Numbered from the stretch's first letter, positions 1-6,342 are shown. The stretch is 7,478 bases of DNA from Phycisphaerales bacterium (GCA_022447165.1 JAKVBR010000048.1:1-7478); one strand, 5' to 3'. Numbers and translations: made by a program. The notes: generated from the sequence alone by a model not told the origin.

Positions 1-7
1 CTCACGG

Positions 8-13
8 TATGAT
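8..13 (+). promoter_or_regulatory. possible -10 element close to the DUF502 gene start
   Basis: TATGAT matches the sigma-70 consensus TATAAT at five of six positions. It ends 11 bases before the ATG at 25, so a transcript from here would have almost no leader. No Shine-Dalgarno sequence precedes that ATG, which would fit a leaderless start. The -35 region lies outside the window. An equally possible reading is that an upstream gene runs into this one: the frame ending at TGA 30-32 is open back to the window edge. Confidence 0.2.
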
Positions 14-24
14 GGCTAGCAGAT

Positions 25-891
25 ATGAGTGAACAAAAAAAATCTAGACCATTTTTAAGAGGACTTGCAGTTCTTCTTCCTTCAGTTTTAACCTTATGGC
101 TACTTGTGAAGGCGTATCAGTTTATTGATTCAGCAATCGCCGAACCAATCAACAGAGGCATTCGTGTAGCATTCATTGAACTCTCATCAAAAGTAACACC
201 AGTTGCACAACAGTTCGGCGTCAGCCCTTCACAAGAAGCAATCGAACAGGCGGCTCAAGAGCAGTTTGTTTCGATGAGCCAAACCAACGAAATTGCAACA
301 ATCACACATCAACTTTTAACAAATAATGTAGACACCTGGTGGGCAGAACACCCCTACATGAACTTCGTTGGATTAATCGTCGCTGCATTTATTGTTTATA
401 TTTGCGGACGGCTCGTAGGCGGCTTCCTCGGTCGCTCACTTTACAAGAAACTTGAACAAGTCATGAGTTCAATCCCTGTCATCAGCAAAATCTATCCCTA
501 TGTCAAACAACTCGTGGATTTTCTTATCAGTGATAGCGATAAACCCAAGTTTAGCCGCGTTGTCGCAGTTGAATACCCCCGCAAGGGCATCTGGTCGGTA
601 GGATTTCTTACAGGCGAATCCATGAATTCGTTGCAATCAAAACTCCCTGACTCAGTCACAGTCTTCGTGCCAAGTTCGCCAACTCCATTTACTGGTTACA
701 CCATCACAATCCCACGTTCTGAAATCATCGACTTACCAATCACAGTTGAAGAAGCAATCCGTTTTGCTGTGAGTGGCGGCGTCTTGAAGCCAGAACACCA
801 GTTAAACGGAGAAAATGCTGGTTCTGAACTTCCTGATAGAATAGAAGACGAAGTGACAGAAGCTTCAGGAAGTGAAGATTCATGCAAGTAA
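25..891 (+). CDS. DUF502 family inner-membrane protein
   Basis: This 288-residue protein belongs to the DUF502 (COG2928) family of small membrane proteins, whose molecular role is unknown to me. Two hydrophobic segments are visible, at about residues 11-34 and 111-136. The second is followed by the family's conserved part: a glycine-rich turn and SSIPVISKIYPYVKQ (148-162), VEYPRKGIWSVGFLTG (182-197), VFVPSSPTPFTGY (213-225), and the C-terminal EEAIRFAVSGGVLKP (242-256). The stretch between the two membrane segments, about 75 residues, is longer than I expect for the family and is Gln/Ser/Thr rich. The last 25 residues are acidic and probably disordered. The start at 25 gives the expected short basic N-terminus (EQKKSRPFLRG) before the first helix. 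The end overlaps the hibernation factor gene by 10 bases, so the two are cotranscribed and probably translationally coupled. The family assignment is firm; the function is not. Confidence 0.9.
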   Translation: MSEQKKSRPFLRGLAVLLPSVLTLWLLVKAYQFIDSAIAEPINRGIRVAFIELSSKVTPVAQQFGVSPSQEAIEQAAQEQFVSMSQTNEIATITHQLLTNNVDTWWAEHPYMNFVGLIVAAFIVYICGRLVGGFLGRSLYKKLEQVMSSIPVISKIYPYVKQLVDFLISDSDKPKFSRVVAVEYPRKGIWSVGFLTGESMNSLQSKLPDSVTVFVPSSPTPFTGYTITIPRSEIIDLPITVEEAIRFAVSGGVLKPEHQLNGENAGSELPDRIEDEVTEASGSEDSCK

Positions 892-1205
892 CGATTACCG
901 CAAAACATATTGATTTATCAAACTCAATTGAAGAATACGCTCGGACGAAGGCGGAAAAGCTCACAAGGTACTATGACCGAACAGAGCAAATCGACGTAAA
1001 GATTGAAAAAACAACACATGGATTCATTATCGAAATAATTTGCGATGTTGAACATCATGACCCCATTGTTGCAACGAGCGAAGAGATGGACGTTTATGCG
1101 GCAATCGATGGTTGCATAGATAAAAGTGTTCGTCAATTGACAGATCTAAAATCAAAAACAAAAGACCATAAACACAACACGCCAACTGGAGGCCAAGAAC
1201 GATGA
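882..1205 (+). CDS. hpf: ribosome hibernation promoting factor, short form (HPF/RaiA family)
   Basis: This 107-residue protein fits the S30AE/HPF family. These proteins bind the decoding centre of the small ribosomal subunit in slow growth and either block translation or promote 100S dimers. The single domain fills nearly the whole protein: N-terminal strand and helix MQVTITAKHIDLSNSIEEYA (1-20), ARTKAEKLTRYYDR (20-33), then the conserved second helix EEMDVYAAIDGCIDKSVRQL (67-86) followed by a Lys-rich tail. It lacks the roughly 80-residue C-terminal dimerisation domain of long HPF, so it is a short form like E. coli HPF or YfiA; which of the two it acts like cannot be read from sequence alone. 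A Shine-Dalgarno sequence AGGAAG (867-872) sits 9 bases before the ATG, inside the preceding gene. Its TGA overlaps the ATG of ptsN (ATGA at 1202-1205). The pairing with ptsN is the same as in the proteobacterial rpoN locus. Confidence 0.93.
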   Translation: MQVTITAKHIDLSNSIEEYARTKAEKLTRYYDRTEQIDVKIEKTTHGFIIEIICDVEHHDPIVATSEEMDVYAAIDGCIDKSVRQLTDLKSKTKDHKHNTPTGGQER

Positions 1206-1672
1206 AACTGATGGATATTGTAGTTAAGGAAGCAATCATTCCTGAACTTGCAGCAACGAAACGCGATGGCGTCATTGCTGAACTTGTTGATGCACTTGTC
1301 GCAGCAGGATGCGCAACCGAAGACCAGCGCGAAGAGTTTGCAAAGGCCATCATTCGTCGTGAAAACAAGGGCTCAACTGGCTTTGGACACGGCGTTGCCG
1401 TTCCACACATTAAACATCCCGATATTAAAGAGATGAAAATCGCAATCGGCAACAGTCCAGAGGGCATTGACTTCAAATCACTCGACCGCGAGCCAGTGTT
1501 TTCAATTGTGCTATTACTCAGTCCAGAAGACCAGCCTGAAAACCATCTTGATGCAATGGAAGCAATTTTTAGCAACTTAAGCCAAGACACATTCAGAAGG
1601 TTCTTACGACAGGCATCATCAGCAGATGAAGTACTCACACTTCTCACTGAAACTGACGAAGCCGTGAGGTAA
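1202..1672 (+). CDS. ptsN: PTS EIIA domain protein, PtsN-like (EIIA-Ntr/fructose family)
   Basis: This 156-residue protein is a single EIIA domain of the fructose/nitrogen-PTS type. Its active-site region is RRENKGSTGFGHGVAVPH (52-69), where His69 is the predicted phosphorylated histidine. The second conserved histidine of the family is likely His115 in ENHLDAM. No EIIB or EIIC domain is attached, and no permease gene is nearby, so a regulatory rather than transport role is likely: in Proteobacteria, PtsN adjusts potassium and nitrogen/carbon responses by its phosphorylation state. The start is well supported by GGAGG (1188-1192) 9 bases upstream and by the 4-base overlap with hpf. Family length is about 150-160 residues, so the gene is complete. 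One departure is isoleucine rather than the common glycine after the active-site histidine (PHIKHP instead of PHG). HPr, the likely phosphate donor, is encoded next. Confidence 0.9.
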   Translation: MKLMDIVVKEAIIPELAATKRDGVIAELVDALVAAGCATEDQREEFAKAIIRRENKGSTGFGHGVAVPHIKHPDIKEMKIAIGNSPEGIDFKSLDREPVFSIVLLLSPEDQPENHLDAMEAIFSNLSQDTFRRFLRQASSADEVLTLLTETDEAVR

Positions 1673-1765
1673 GCATCAAAACTAACTCATGTTCGCGAAG
1701 CAGTTACAAAACTGTAATCGCTATTCTTCCCTCAATTTTTTCAGAATCAAACAAGCACTAATCTC
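1673..1765 (+). other. ptsN-HPr intergenic gap with imperfect hairpin and possible internal promoter
   Basis: This 93-base gap interrupts an otherwise overlapping gene string. It contains an imperfect inverted repeat: GCGA (1695-1698) and TTACA (1704-1708) pair with TGTAA (1713-1717) and TCGC (1718-1721), leaving a 5-base bulge on the left arm and a 4-base loop AAAC. A run of six T follows at 1735-1740, too far from the stem for a standard intrinsic terminator. TGTAAT at 1713-1718 matches the -10 consensus at five of six positions and could start an HPr-specific transcript with about 40 bases of leader, but I see no good -35. No open frame here is long enough for a gene. Either role is tentative. 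Confidence 0.25.
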
Positions 1766-2038
1766 GTGACAACAGCAACAACAACCGTAACCGTCTCAAA
1801 CAAACTGGGCATGCACGCGCGCCCAGCGATGTTACTTGCTGAAGTTGCAGGAAAATTCAATTCTTCTATTACAGTTTCGCATGATGAACATGACCCCGTT
1901 GATGCCAAATCAATCATGCAACTCATGCTCCTTGCAGCAACCAAAGGAACAGCCCTTCACATCACTGCTGACGGTGATGATGCTAGTGAAGCCGTACAAG
2001 AACTAGAGACGCTCATTAAAGCCGGATTCAACGAATAA
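1766..2038 (+). CDS. HPr family phosphocarrier protein
   Basis: This 90-residue protein is an HPr-family phosphocarrier, which passes phosphate from EI to EIIA proteins. The active-site motif NKLGMHARPA (12-21) is intact, with His17 as the EI-phosphorylated histidine. The regulatory-site motif DAKSIMQLMLLAA (46-58) carries Ser49 at the position that HPr kinase modifies in many bacteria. The length is normal (about 85-90). GTG at 1766 is the only usable start: the frame is closed by TAA at 1715-1717 and has no other ATG, GTG or TTG between. No Shine-Dalgarno sequence is visible before it, unlike hpf and ptsN. The position after hpf-ptsN suggests an NPr-like partner of the PtsN here; the serine motif alternatively suggests a carbon-control HPr. 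The window has no EI (ptsI) and no HPr kinase gene. The TAA stop directly touches the stop codon of the convergent gpsA. Confidence 0.92.
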   Translation: MTTATTTVTVSNKLGMHARPAMLLAEVAGKFNSSITVSHDEHDPVDAKSIMQLMLLAATKGTALHITADGDDASEAVQELETLIKAGFNE

Positions 2039-3043
2039 TTACTTGCCGAGTTGCTCTTCTTTTTGGTCGCGAGACATGAGACCATGAATTGCGTCACTGA
2101 GAGGCAACTCATTGTAAAGCACTTGGTACATCATTTCTGAAATAGGCATATCGATGCTATGCGTCGCCGCTAATGTTCTCACTGCTTTTGTTGTGGCAAC
2201 ACCTTCAACAACACTACCCATGCTTGATTCAATATGGTCCAAGGACTCACCTTGGCCAAGCCGTTCCCCGCACGTTCTGTTTCTTCCATACGGACTAAAA
2301 CATGTCGTTGCTAAATCCCCTACGCCTGCAACCCCAAAAAATGTTTCAAGTTGCGCGCCCATCGCAACTCCTAGCCGTGAAATCTCCGCAAGGCCTCTTG
2401 ATAGCATTGCTGACTTTGCATTATCACCAAGTGACATGCCATCACAAATACCTGCTGCAATCGCAATCACATTCTTAAGCGCTCCTGCAAGTTCTACGCC
2501 TAGAGGATCATGGTGGGTATACAATCGTAGCCATGGCACATCAAACAAGTCCTGAAAATAGGATGCTGTTTCAGGTGTAGAAGAACTTGAAACGAGTGCC
2601 GCTGGCTTTCTTAACACCAGTTCAGTTGCAATCGTAGGACCTGAAAGCACGCATGTTGAGTGTTGCTCTCCAACACACGCTTCAATAATCTGGGTCGGCA
2701 ACATAAGCGTTTCAATCTCAATTCCCTTTGCAACACATCCGATCGGTACGCCATCTGCAAGGAATGTTTTGACATTGTCCCACACCCCCCTCACGAACTG
2801 TGTAGGGATTGCGTTGATGACACAATCGGCCTCGCTGAGAGCGCTTTCCTTATCACTCGTAACCAAAATTGATTCAGGCAACGTCATCGTTGGAAGACGC
2901 GGGGACACCCGCGATGATGCAAGTGATTCGACATGGTCTTTAAATGGACCCCACACTGTGACCTCAATTCCACGCTCGTGGAGGGCATCAGCGAGTACAA
3001 GTCCCATCTGTCCATCACCTAAAATTGTTGCTCTTGAAGTCAT
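2039..3043 (-). CDS. gpsA: glycerol-3-phosphate dehydrogenase [NAD(P)+]
   Basis: The enzyme reduces dihydroxyacetone phosphate to sn-glycerol 3-phosphate, the backbone for phospholipid synthesis, in the cytoplasm. The 334-residue length is typical. The N-terminal Rossmann fold has the dinucleotide loop LGDGQMGLVLA (8-18), a GxGxxG variant of the usual GAGSWGTA. Next come VAKGIE (104-109) with the conserved Lys106, LSGPTIATEL (133-142), and ELAGALKNVIAIAAGICDG (184-202) with the predicted catalytic Lys190. GVAGVGDLATTCFSPYGRNR (237-256) is the family signature, and its Arg-Asn pair at 254-255 binds substrate and cofactor. VVEGVATTKAV (278-288) is also conserved. A possible ribosome binding site AGAGGA lies at 3056-3061, 12 bases from the ATG, which is slightly far. 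An in-frame stop just upstream rules out a longer protein. The gene is transcribed alone, divergently from the ATPase and convergent with HPr with no intergenic base. Confidence 0.96.
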   Translation of the reverse strand: MTSRATILGDGQMGLVLADALHERGIEVTVWGPFKDHVESLASSRVSPRLPTMTLPESILVTSDKESALSEADCVINAIPTQFVRGVWDNVKTFLADGVPIGCVAKGIEIETLMLPTQIIEACVGEQHSTCVLSGPTIATELVLRKPAALVSSSSTPETASYFQDLFDVPWLRLYTHHDPLGVELAGALKNVIAIAAGICDGMSLGDNAKSAMLSRGLAEISRLGVAMGAQLETFFGVAGVGDLATTCFSPYGRNRTCGERLGQGESLDHIESSMGSVVEGVATTKAVRTLAATHSIDMPISEMMYQVLYNELPLSDAIHGLMSRDQKEEQLGK

Positions 3044-3162
3044 TAGGTCTGAAAGTCCTCTTTAGGTCTCATTTTCCAATAAGATAACCGTATTCATTAT
3101 CGAACAAATGGCACCTGAGATGCCTATAGTAATAGAGTTAATTAGAGAGACCCCTACTTACC
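3044..3162. promoter_or_regulatory. divergent promoter region between gpsA and the P-type ATPase gene
   Basis: Both genes start outward from this 119-base AT-rich gap, so both promoters must lie here or overlap the coding ends. On the plus strand TATAGT (3125-3130) matches the -10 consensus at five of six positions and would give a leader of about 25 bases. A small inverted repeat GGCA-N7-TGCC (3110-3124) ends exactly at its left edge, where a repressor or activator could bind. An octamer TTAGGTCT occurs twice in the gpsA leader (3043-3050 and 3062-3069). No convincing -35 box was found on either strand. The ATPase has only a weak purine-rich stretch (GAGAGA, 3145-3150) 12 bases before its ATG. 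Confidence 0.4.
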
Positions 3163-5184
3163 ATGTCTGAAATGGCTATTTCTGAACCAAACAACGATGT
3201 TAACGCATCATTTGATGGCGCTATGGAAGGTGCGCAACGACTAGAGAGGCGCTTGTTAATCGCACTTGGCGGCGGTGTATTGCTTGCCGTCTCATGGCTC
3301 GGTCACCTATTGGGGGCTCATCGCCTCATTTCCGAGATTCCTGCTGCAGTTGGAGCAATCATTCTCGTCGTTCCACTTCTTGGTGGAGCGTGGAAGGAAA
3401 TGAAGAAGGGGCATCCCTCAAGTGACGCGCTTGCTTCGCTTGCTGTTGTCGCGGCACTTTCTGCAGGCATGTATCTCGCAGCCGGATTCCTTGCCCTCTT
3501 TCTTTGGATGGCGAATCTCATCCTCAGCCGAACAGCATGGGGCGCGCAACGAGCGATTAGAGATCTCATTGATTTAACTCCGGGACAAGCTCGCATTATT
3601 GAAAATGGCAAGGAGCGAACTGCTCAACTTAAAGAAGTTGCAATCGGAATGATTGTACGCGTACGCCCTGGTGAAAACTTACCCGCAGACGGTGTCATCA
3701 TTTCAGGTCATTCGGATATCAACCAAGCATCGCTCACTGGTGAAGCAGTCCCAGTTGAAGTGCAAGAAGGCACCGAAGTTTATGCAGGTACAACGAACTT
3801 AACAGGCCAAATCGATGTCAAAGTCACAGCGGTCGCTGCAGAAACAACCATTGGTAAAGTTGAATCGCTCATCCGAGAAGCCGAATCAACTCGAACACAA
3901 AAACAAGAGTTGATTGAACAACTCGCAAGCTACTACTTCTCAATTGTTGTCATGGTCGCTGCTGTAGTGTGGTTCTTCACGAGCAGAAGTGCAGACGAAG
4001 CCATTCGTTCAGCTGCTGCAGTTAGAGCAATTACAGTACTCGTTGTGACCTGCCCTGGCGGCTTACTCATTGCGCATCCTACTGCAATGGTTGCAGCATT
4101 CGCTGCAGCAGCGCGCCTCGGCATCATGATTAAACATACGATGACGCTTGAATCAGCGGCAGGCGTAGACACCGTCATCATGGATAAAACCGGCACACTA
4201 ACAACAGGCAACTTCGCAGTGAGCCGCTTAGCGCCAGCTGAAGGTATGGAAGGCGCCGCGCTATTGAAAGCAGCAGCAGACGCGGAGCAACATTCAAACC
4301 ACCCGCTTGCAAAATCGATTCTGGAAACAGCAACACAAGCAAACATCACACCAGGCGAAGTCGACAAATATGAAGAAGTTCACGGCCGTGGTGTCATTGC
4401 GCACACTCAAGATGCTGAAATCTACGCTGGTCGAGGCGCTTGGCTTGTTGAATTGAATCATGAAGTTAGCGAACAAGTCAAAGCCGTGTCCGAAAAAATC
4501 GAAGGCATGTCCTCTGTGCACATCATGAGAGGCACGCAATACTTAGGCGCAGTTGGTCTAGAAGATAAACTCAGACCACACGCTGCAGAGGCAGTCGAAG
4601 AAATGAGACGCAATGGTGTACGCCGCGTTTCCATCTTTACTGGTGACCGCCTTGATGTTGCAAAGCGTGTTGCGCAGTCCGTGGGCGTCGATTCCATCGA
4701 AGCAGAGTGCTTGCCAGAAGAAAAGCACGAAGAACTCAAATACCTCATCAGCCGTGGCCACAGCACTCTTGTTGTTGGTGACGGGATTAATGACGGTCCA
4801 ATCCTTGCAACTGCAGATGTAGGCGTTGCCATGGGTTTAAGCGGTTCAGATATTGCAACAAACTCCGCAGGCGTTGCCCTGATGAATGACGAACTGAGAA
4901 ACATCCCATTTCTCATCTCACTTGCACGCAAAACAAAATCGGTCATTGGACAAAACATTGGTGCGTCACTCGTTTTAGCAATCGTCGGTCTAGCCCTTGC
5001 GGCAACTGGCAACATCAACATTTGGGTGACACCGTTCTACTACGCACTTGGATACGTCGTGGTTATCGCAAATAGTTTACGACTCATCAGATTTGGTGAG
5101 GATTTCACTTCTGTTGTTGAATCACAAAGACGAATGGAAGAAAGCCGCGTTGCTAAACCAACAAGACAAATCGCATCTGCATAA
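3163..5184 (+). CDS. heavy-metal translocating P-type ATPase (P1B-like, atypical CPG motif)
   Basis: This 673-residue membrane pump uses ATP to move a metal ion. All cytoplasmic motifs of the family are present: the actuator-domain loop SLTGEAVPVE with TGEA at 192-195, the phosphorylation site DKTGTLT with Asp341, the P1B-specific HP pair in the nucleotide domain (SNHPLA, His380-Pro381), and the hinge VVGDGINDGPI with GDGIND at 539-544. Membrane segments lie near residues 31-50, 58-75, 86-122 (probably two), 258-275, 288-315, 598-617 and 622-645, matching the P1B layout. Unusual points: there is no N-terminal CxxC/HMA metal-binding domain, only about 30 polar residues. The transport helix has Cys297-Pro-Gly299-Gly in place of CPC, SPC or TPC, followed by His305. 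The last two helices lack the Lys and Asp typical of Zn/Cd pumps and the YN and MxxSS of Cu pumps. Cargo therefore cannot be named. KdpB is excluded by the HP motif and the CPx position. The gene stands alone, and the hairpin at 5203-5230 ends it. Confidence 0.92.
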   Translation: MSEMAISEPNNDVNASFDGAMEGAQRLERRLLIALGGGVLLAVSWLGHLLGAHRLISEIPAAVGAIILVVPLLGGAWKEMKKGHPSSDALASLAVVAALSAGMYLAAGFLALFLWMANLILSRTAWGAQRAIRDLIDLTPGQARIIENGKERTAQLKEVAIGMIVRVRPGENLPADGVIISGHSDINQASLTGEAVPVEVQEGTEVYAGTTNLTGQIDVKVTAVAAETTIGKVESLIREAESTRTQKQELIEQLASYYFSIVVMVAAVVWFFTSRSADEAIRSAAAVRAITVLVVTCPGGLLIAHPTAMVAAFAAAARLGIMIKHTMTLESAAGVDTVIMDKTGTLTTGNFAVSRLAPAEGMEGAALLKAAADAEQHSNHPLAKSILETATQANITPGEVDKYEEVHGRGVIAHTQDAEIYAGRGAWLVELNHEVSEQVKAVSEKIEGMSSVHIMRGTQYLGAVGLEDKLRPHAAEAVEEMRRNGVRRVSIFTGDRLDVAKRVAQSVGVDSIEAECLPEEKHEELKYLISRGHSTLVVGDGINDGPILATADVGVAMGLSGSDIATNSAGVALMNDELRNIPFLISLARKTKSVIGQNIGASLVLAIVGLALAATGNINIWVTPFYYALGYVVVIANSLRLIRFGEDFTSVVESQRRMEESRVAKPTRQIASA

Positions 5185-5202
5185 AACTACACATGACACA
5201 TG

Positions 5203-5230
5203 AAAAAGCCCCTCCATTGAGGGGCTTTTT
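5203..5230. terminator. bidirectional intrinsic terminator between the ATPase and fbaB genes
   Basis: A perfect 12-bp stem, AAAAAGCCCCTC paired with GAGGGGCTTTTT, encloses the 4-base loop CATT. On the plus strand the T run continues past the stem (TTTTTTTATT). On the minus strand the A run at the left arm becomes the U tract. It lies 18 bases after the ATPase stop codon and 21 bases after the fbaB stop codon, so it can end both convergent transcripts. Confidence 0.93.
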
Positions 5231-5251
5231 TTATTCATTCATACTGTTGTA

Positions 5252-6316
5252 TTACGCAATCGTAACTGTTTCATCAAGATAAACATCTTGAATGGCGTTA
5301 AGCAACTCAACACCTTCAGCCATTGGTCGCTGGAATGCTTTGCGACCAGAGATGAGGCCGCTACCACCAGCACGCTTATTGATGACTGCCGTTCGAACGG
5401 CTTGACCGAAGTCGTCATCGCCTGATGCGCCACCACTGTTGATGAGCCCTGCTCTGCCACTGTAGCAATTAAGCACTTGATAACGGCAAAGATCAATTGG
5501 GTGATCGCTGCATAGTTCATCGTACATGCCTTGGGTGTACTTGCCGTAGGAGGCCCCGCCTTCATTAATTGCAACAAATCCACCGTTGTTGGTTGCGAGT
5601 TTTTGCTTAATAATGTCTGCTTCAATGGTCACGCCAAGATGATTGGCTTGACCCGTTAAGTCAGCAGCAGCATGGTAGTCCGTACCACCAACTTTAAAGT
5701 CGCTGTTTCTTAAGTAGCACCACAATACTGTCGCCATGCCAAGTTCATGAGCCATTGCAAATGCGTGCGCGACTTCTTGAATCTGTCTGTTCGATTCTTC
5801 AGACCCAAAGTAAATAGTCGCACCGACTGCCGCTGCACCTAAGTTCCACGCTTCTTCAACGGTACCAAACATGATTTGGTCAAAGTTGTTTGGACTTGTC
5901 ACGAGTTCGTTATGGTTGATTTTGACGATAAATGGAATCTTGTGAGCGTAATCTCTAGCAACTGAACCAAGAACGCCATACGTCGTGGCTACTGCATTGC
6001 AACCGCCCTCAATTGCTAGGTCAACGATGTTTGATGGGTCAAAGTAAAGCGGATTCGGGGTAAACGATGCGCCACCTGAATGCTCAATACCTTGGTCGAC
6101 TGGCAAGATGGAAAGGTAGCCCGTTCCACCTAAACGGCCATGACCGTAAATTGCTGCCAAATTCCGCAAAACTTGTGGGTTTCGGTCGCTGTTTTTCCAT
6201 GTTCGGTCAAGAAAATCTGACCCAGGCAGATGAAGTAAGTCACTTGAAACTTTAGCTTTATGGCCAAGTAAGTCATCAGTGTCTGATTTCAGATAGTTTT
6301 GGACTGTCGTAGTCAT
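5252..6316 (-). CDS. fbaB: class I fructose-bisphosphate aldolase, FbaB (DhnA) type
   Basis: The enzyme reversibly cleaves fructose 1,6-bisphosphate to dihydroxyacetone phosphate and glyceraldehyde 3-phosphate through a Schiff-base lysine, without a metal. The 354-residue length is close to E. coli FbaB (about 350), and similarity is visible along the whole chain: GYLSILPVDQGIEHS (66-80), with the acidic residue of the VDQG loop; VKINHNE (131-137); GGTDYHAAADLTGQANHLGV (210-229); EADIIKQKL (232-240), where Lys237 sits at the expected Schiff-base position; NCYSGRAGLINSGGASG (283-299), the phosphate-binding part; and AVRTAVINKRAGGSGLISGR (306-325). A good ribosome binding site GAGAGG (6324-6329) stands 7 bases before the ATG. 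FbaB-type enzymes often serve gluconeogenesis, but whether a class II aldolase also exists cannot be seen here. The upstream gamma-glutamyltransferase gene lies 54 bases away on the same strand, and a -10 element in that gap suggests a separate promoter. Confidence 0.96.
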   Translation of the reverse strand: MTTTVQNYLKSDTDDLLGHKAKVSSDLLHLPGSDFLDRTWKNSDRNPQVLRNLAAIYGHGRLGGTGYLSILPVDQGIEHSGGASFTPNPLYFDPSNIVDLAIEGGCNAVATTYGVLGSVARDYAHKIPFIVKINHNELVTSPNNFDQIMFGTVEEAWNLGAAAVGATIYFGSEESNRQIQEVAHAFAMAHELGMATVLWCYLRNSDFKVGGTDYHAAADLTGQANHLGVTIEADIIKQKLATNNGGFVAINEGGASYGKYTQGMYDELCSDHPIDLCRYQVLNCYSGRAGLINSGGASGDDDFGQAVRTAVINKRAGGSGLISGRKAFQRPMAEGVELLNAIQDVYLDETVTIA

Positions 6317-6342
6317 AGTTTTTCCTCTCTGTTGAGGTGGAC

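Noticed and set aside
1..32. C-terminus of an upstream gene ending at TGA 30-32 and overlapping the DUF502 start by 8 bases
   Set aside because: The overlap style fits the following genes, but only about nine codons are visible and the other two frames also close nearby, so it cannot be supported.
1027..1647. 206-codon open frame on the minus strand across hpf and ptsN
   Set aside because: It lies antisense to two clearly recognised genes, and its Ser-rich translation shows no family motifs. It is a shadow frame.
1695..1740. Intrinsic terminator after ptsN
   Set aside because: The stem is bulged and AT-rich, and the T run starts about 14 bases after the hairpin rather than right behind it.
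4458..5021. 187-codon open frame on the minus strand inside the ATPase gene
   Set aside because: It is antisense to the P and hinge domains of the ATPase, with a low-complexity Ser/Ala/Thr/Arg translation and no ribosome binding site or motif.
3163..5184. KdpB (potassium P-type ATPase) as an alternative for the pump
   Set aside because: The length and a GGLL string in the transport helix resemble KdpB, but the HP pair, the Cys-Pro position and the lack of kdpA/kdpC neighbours favour the P1B type.
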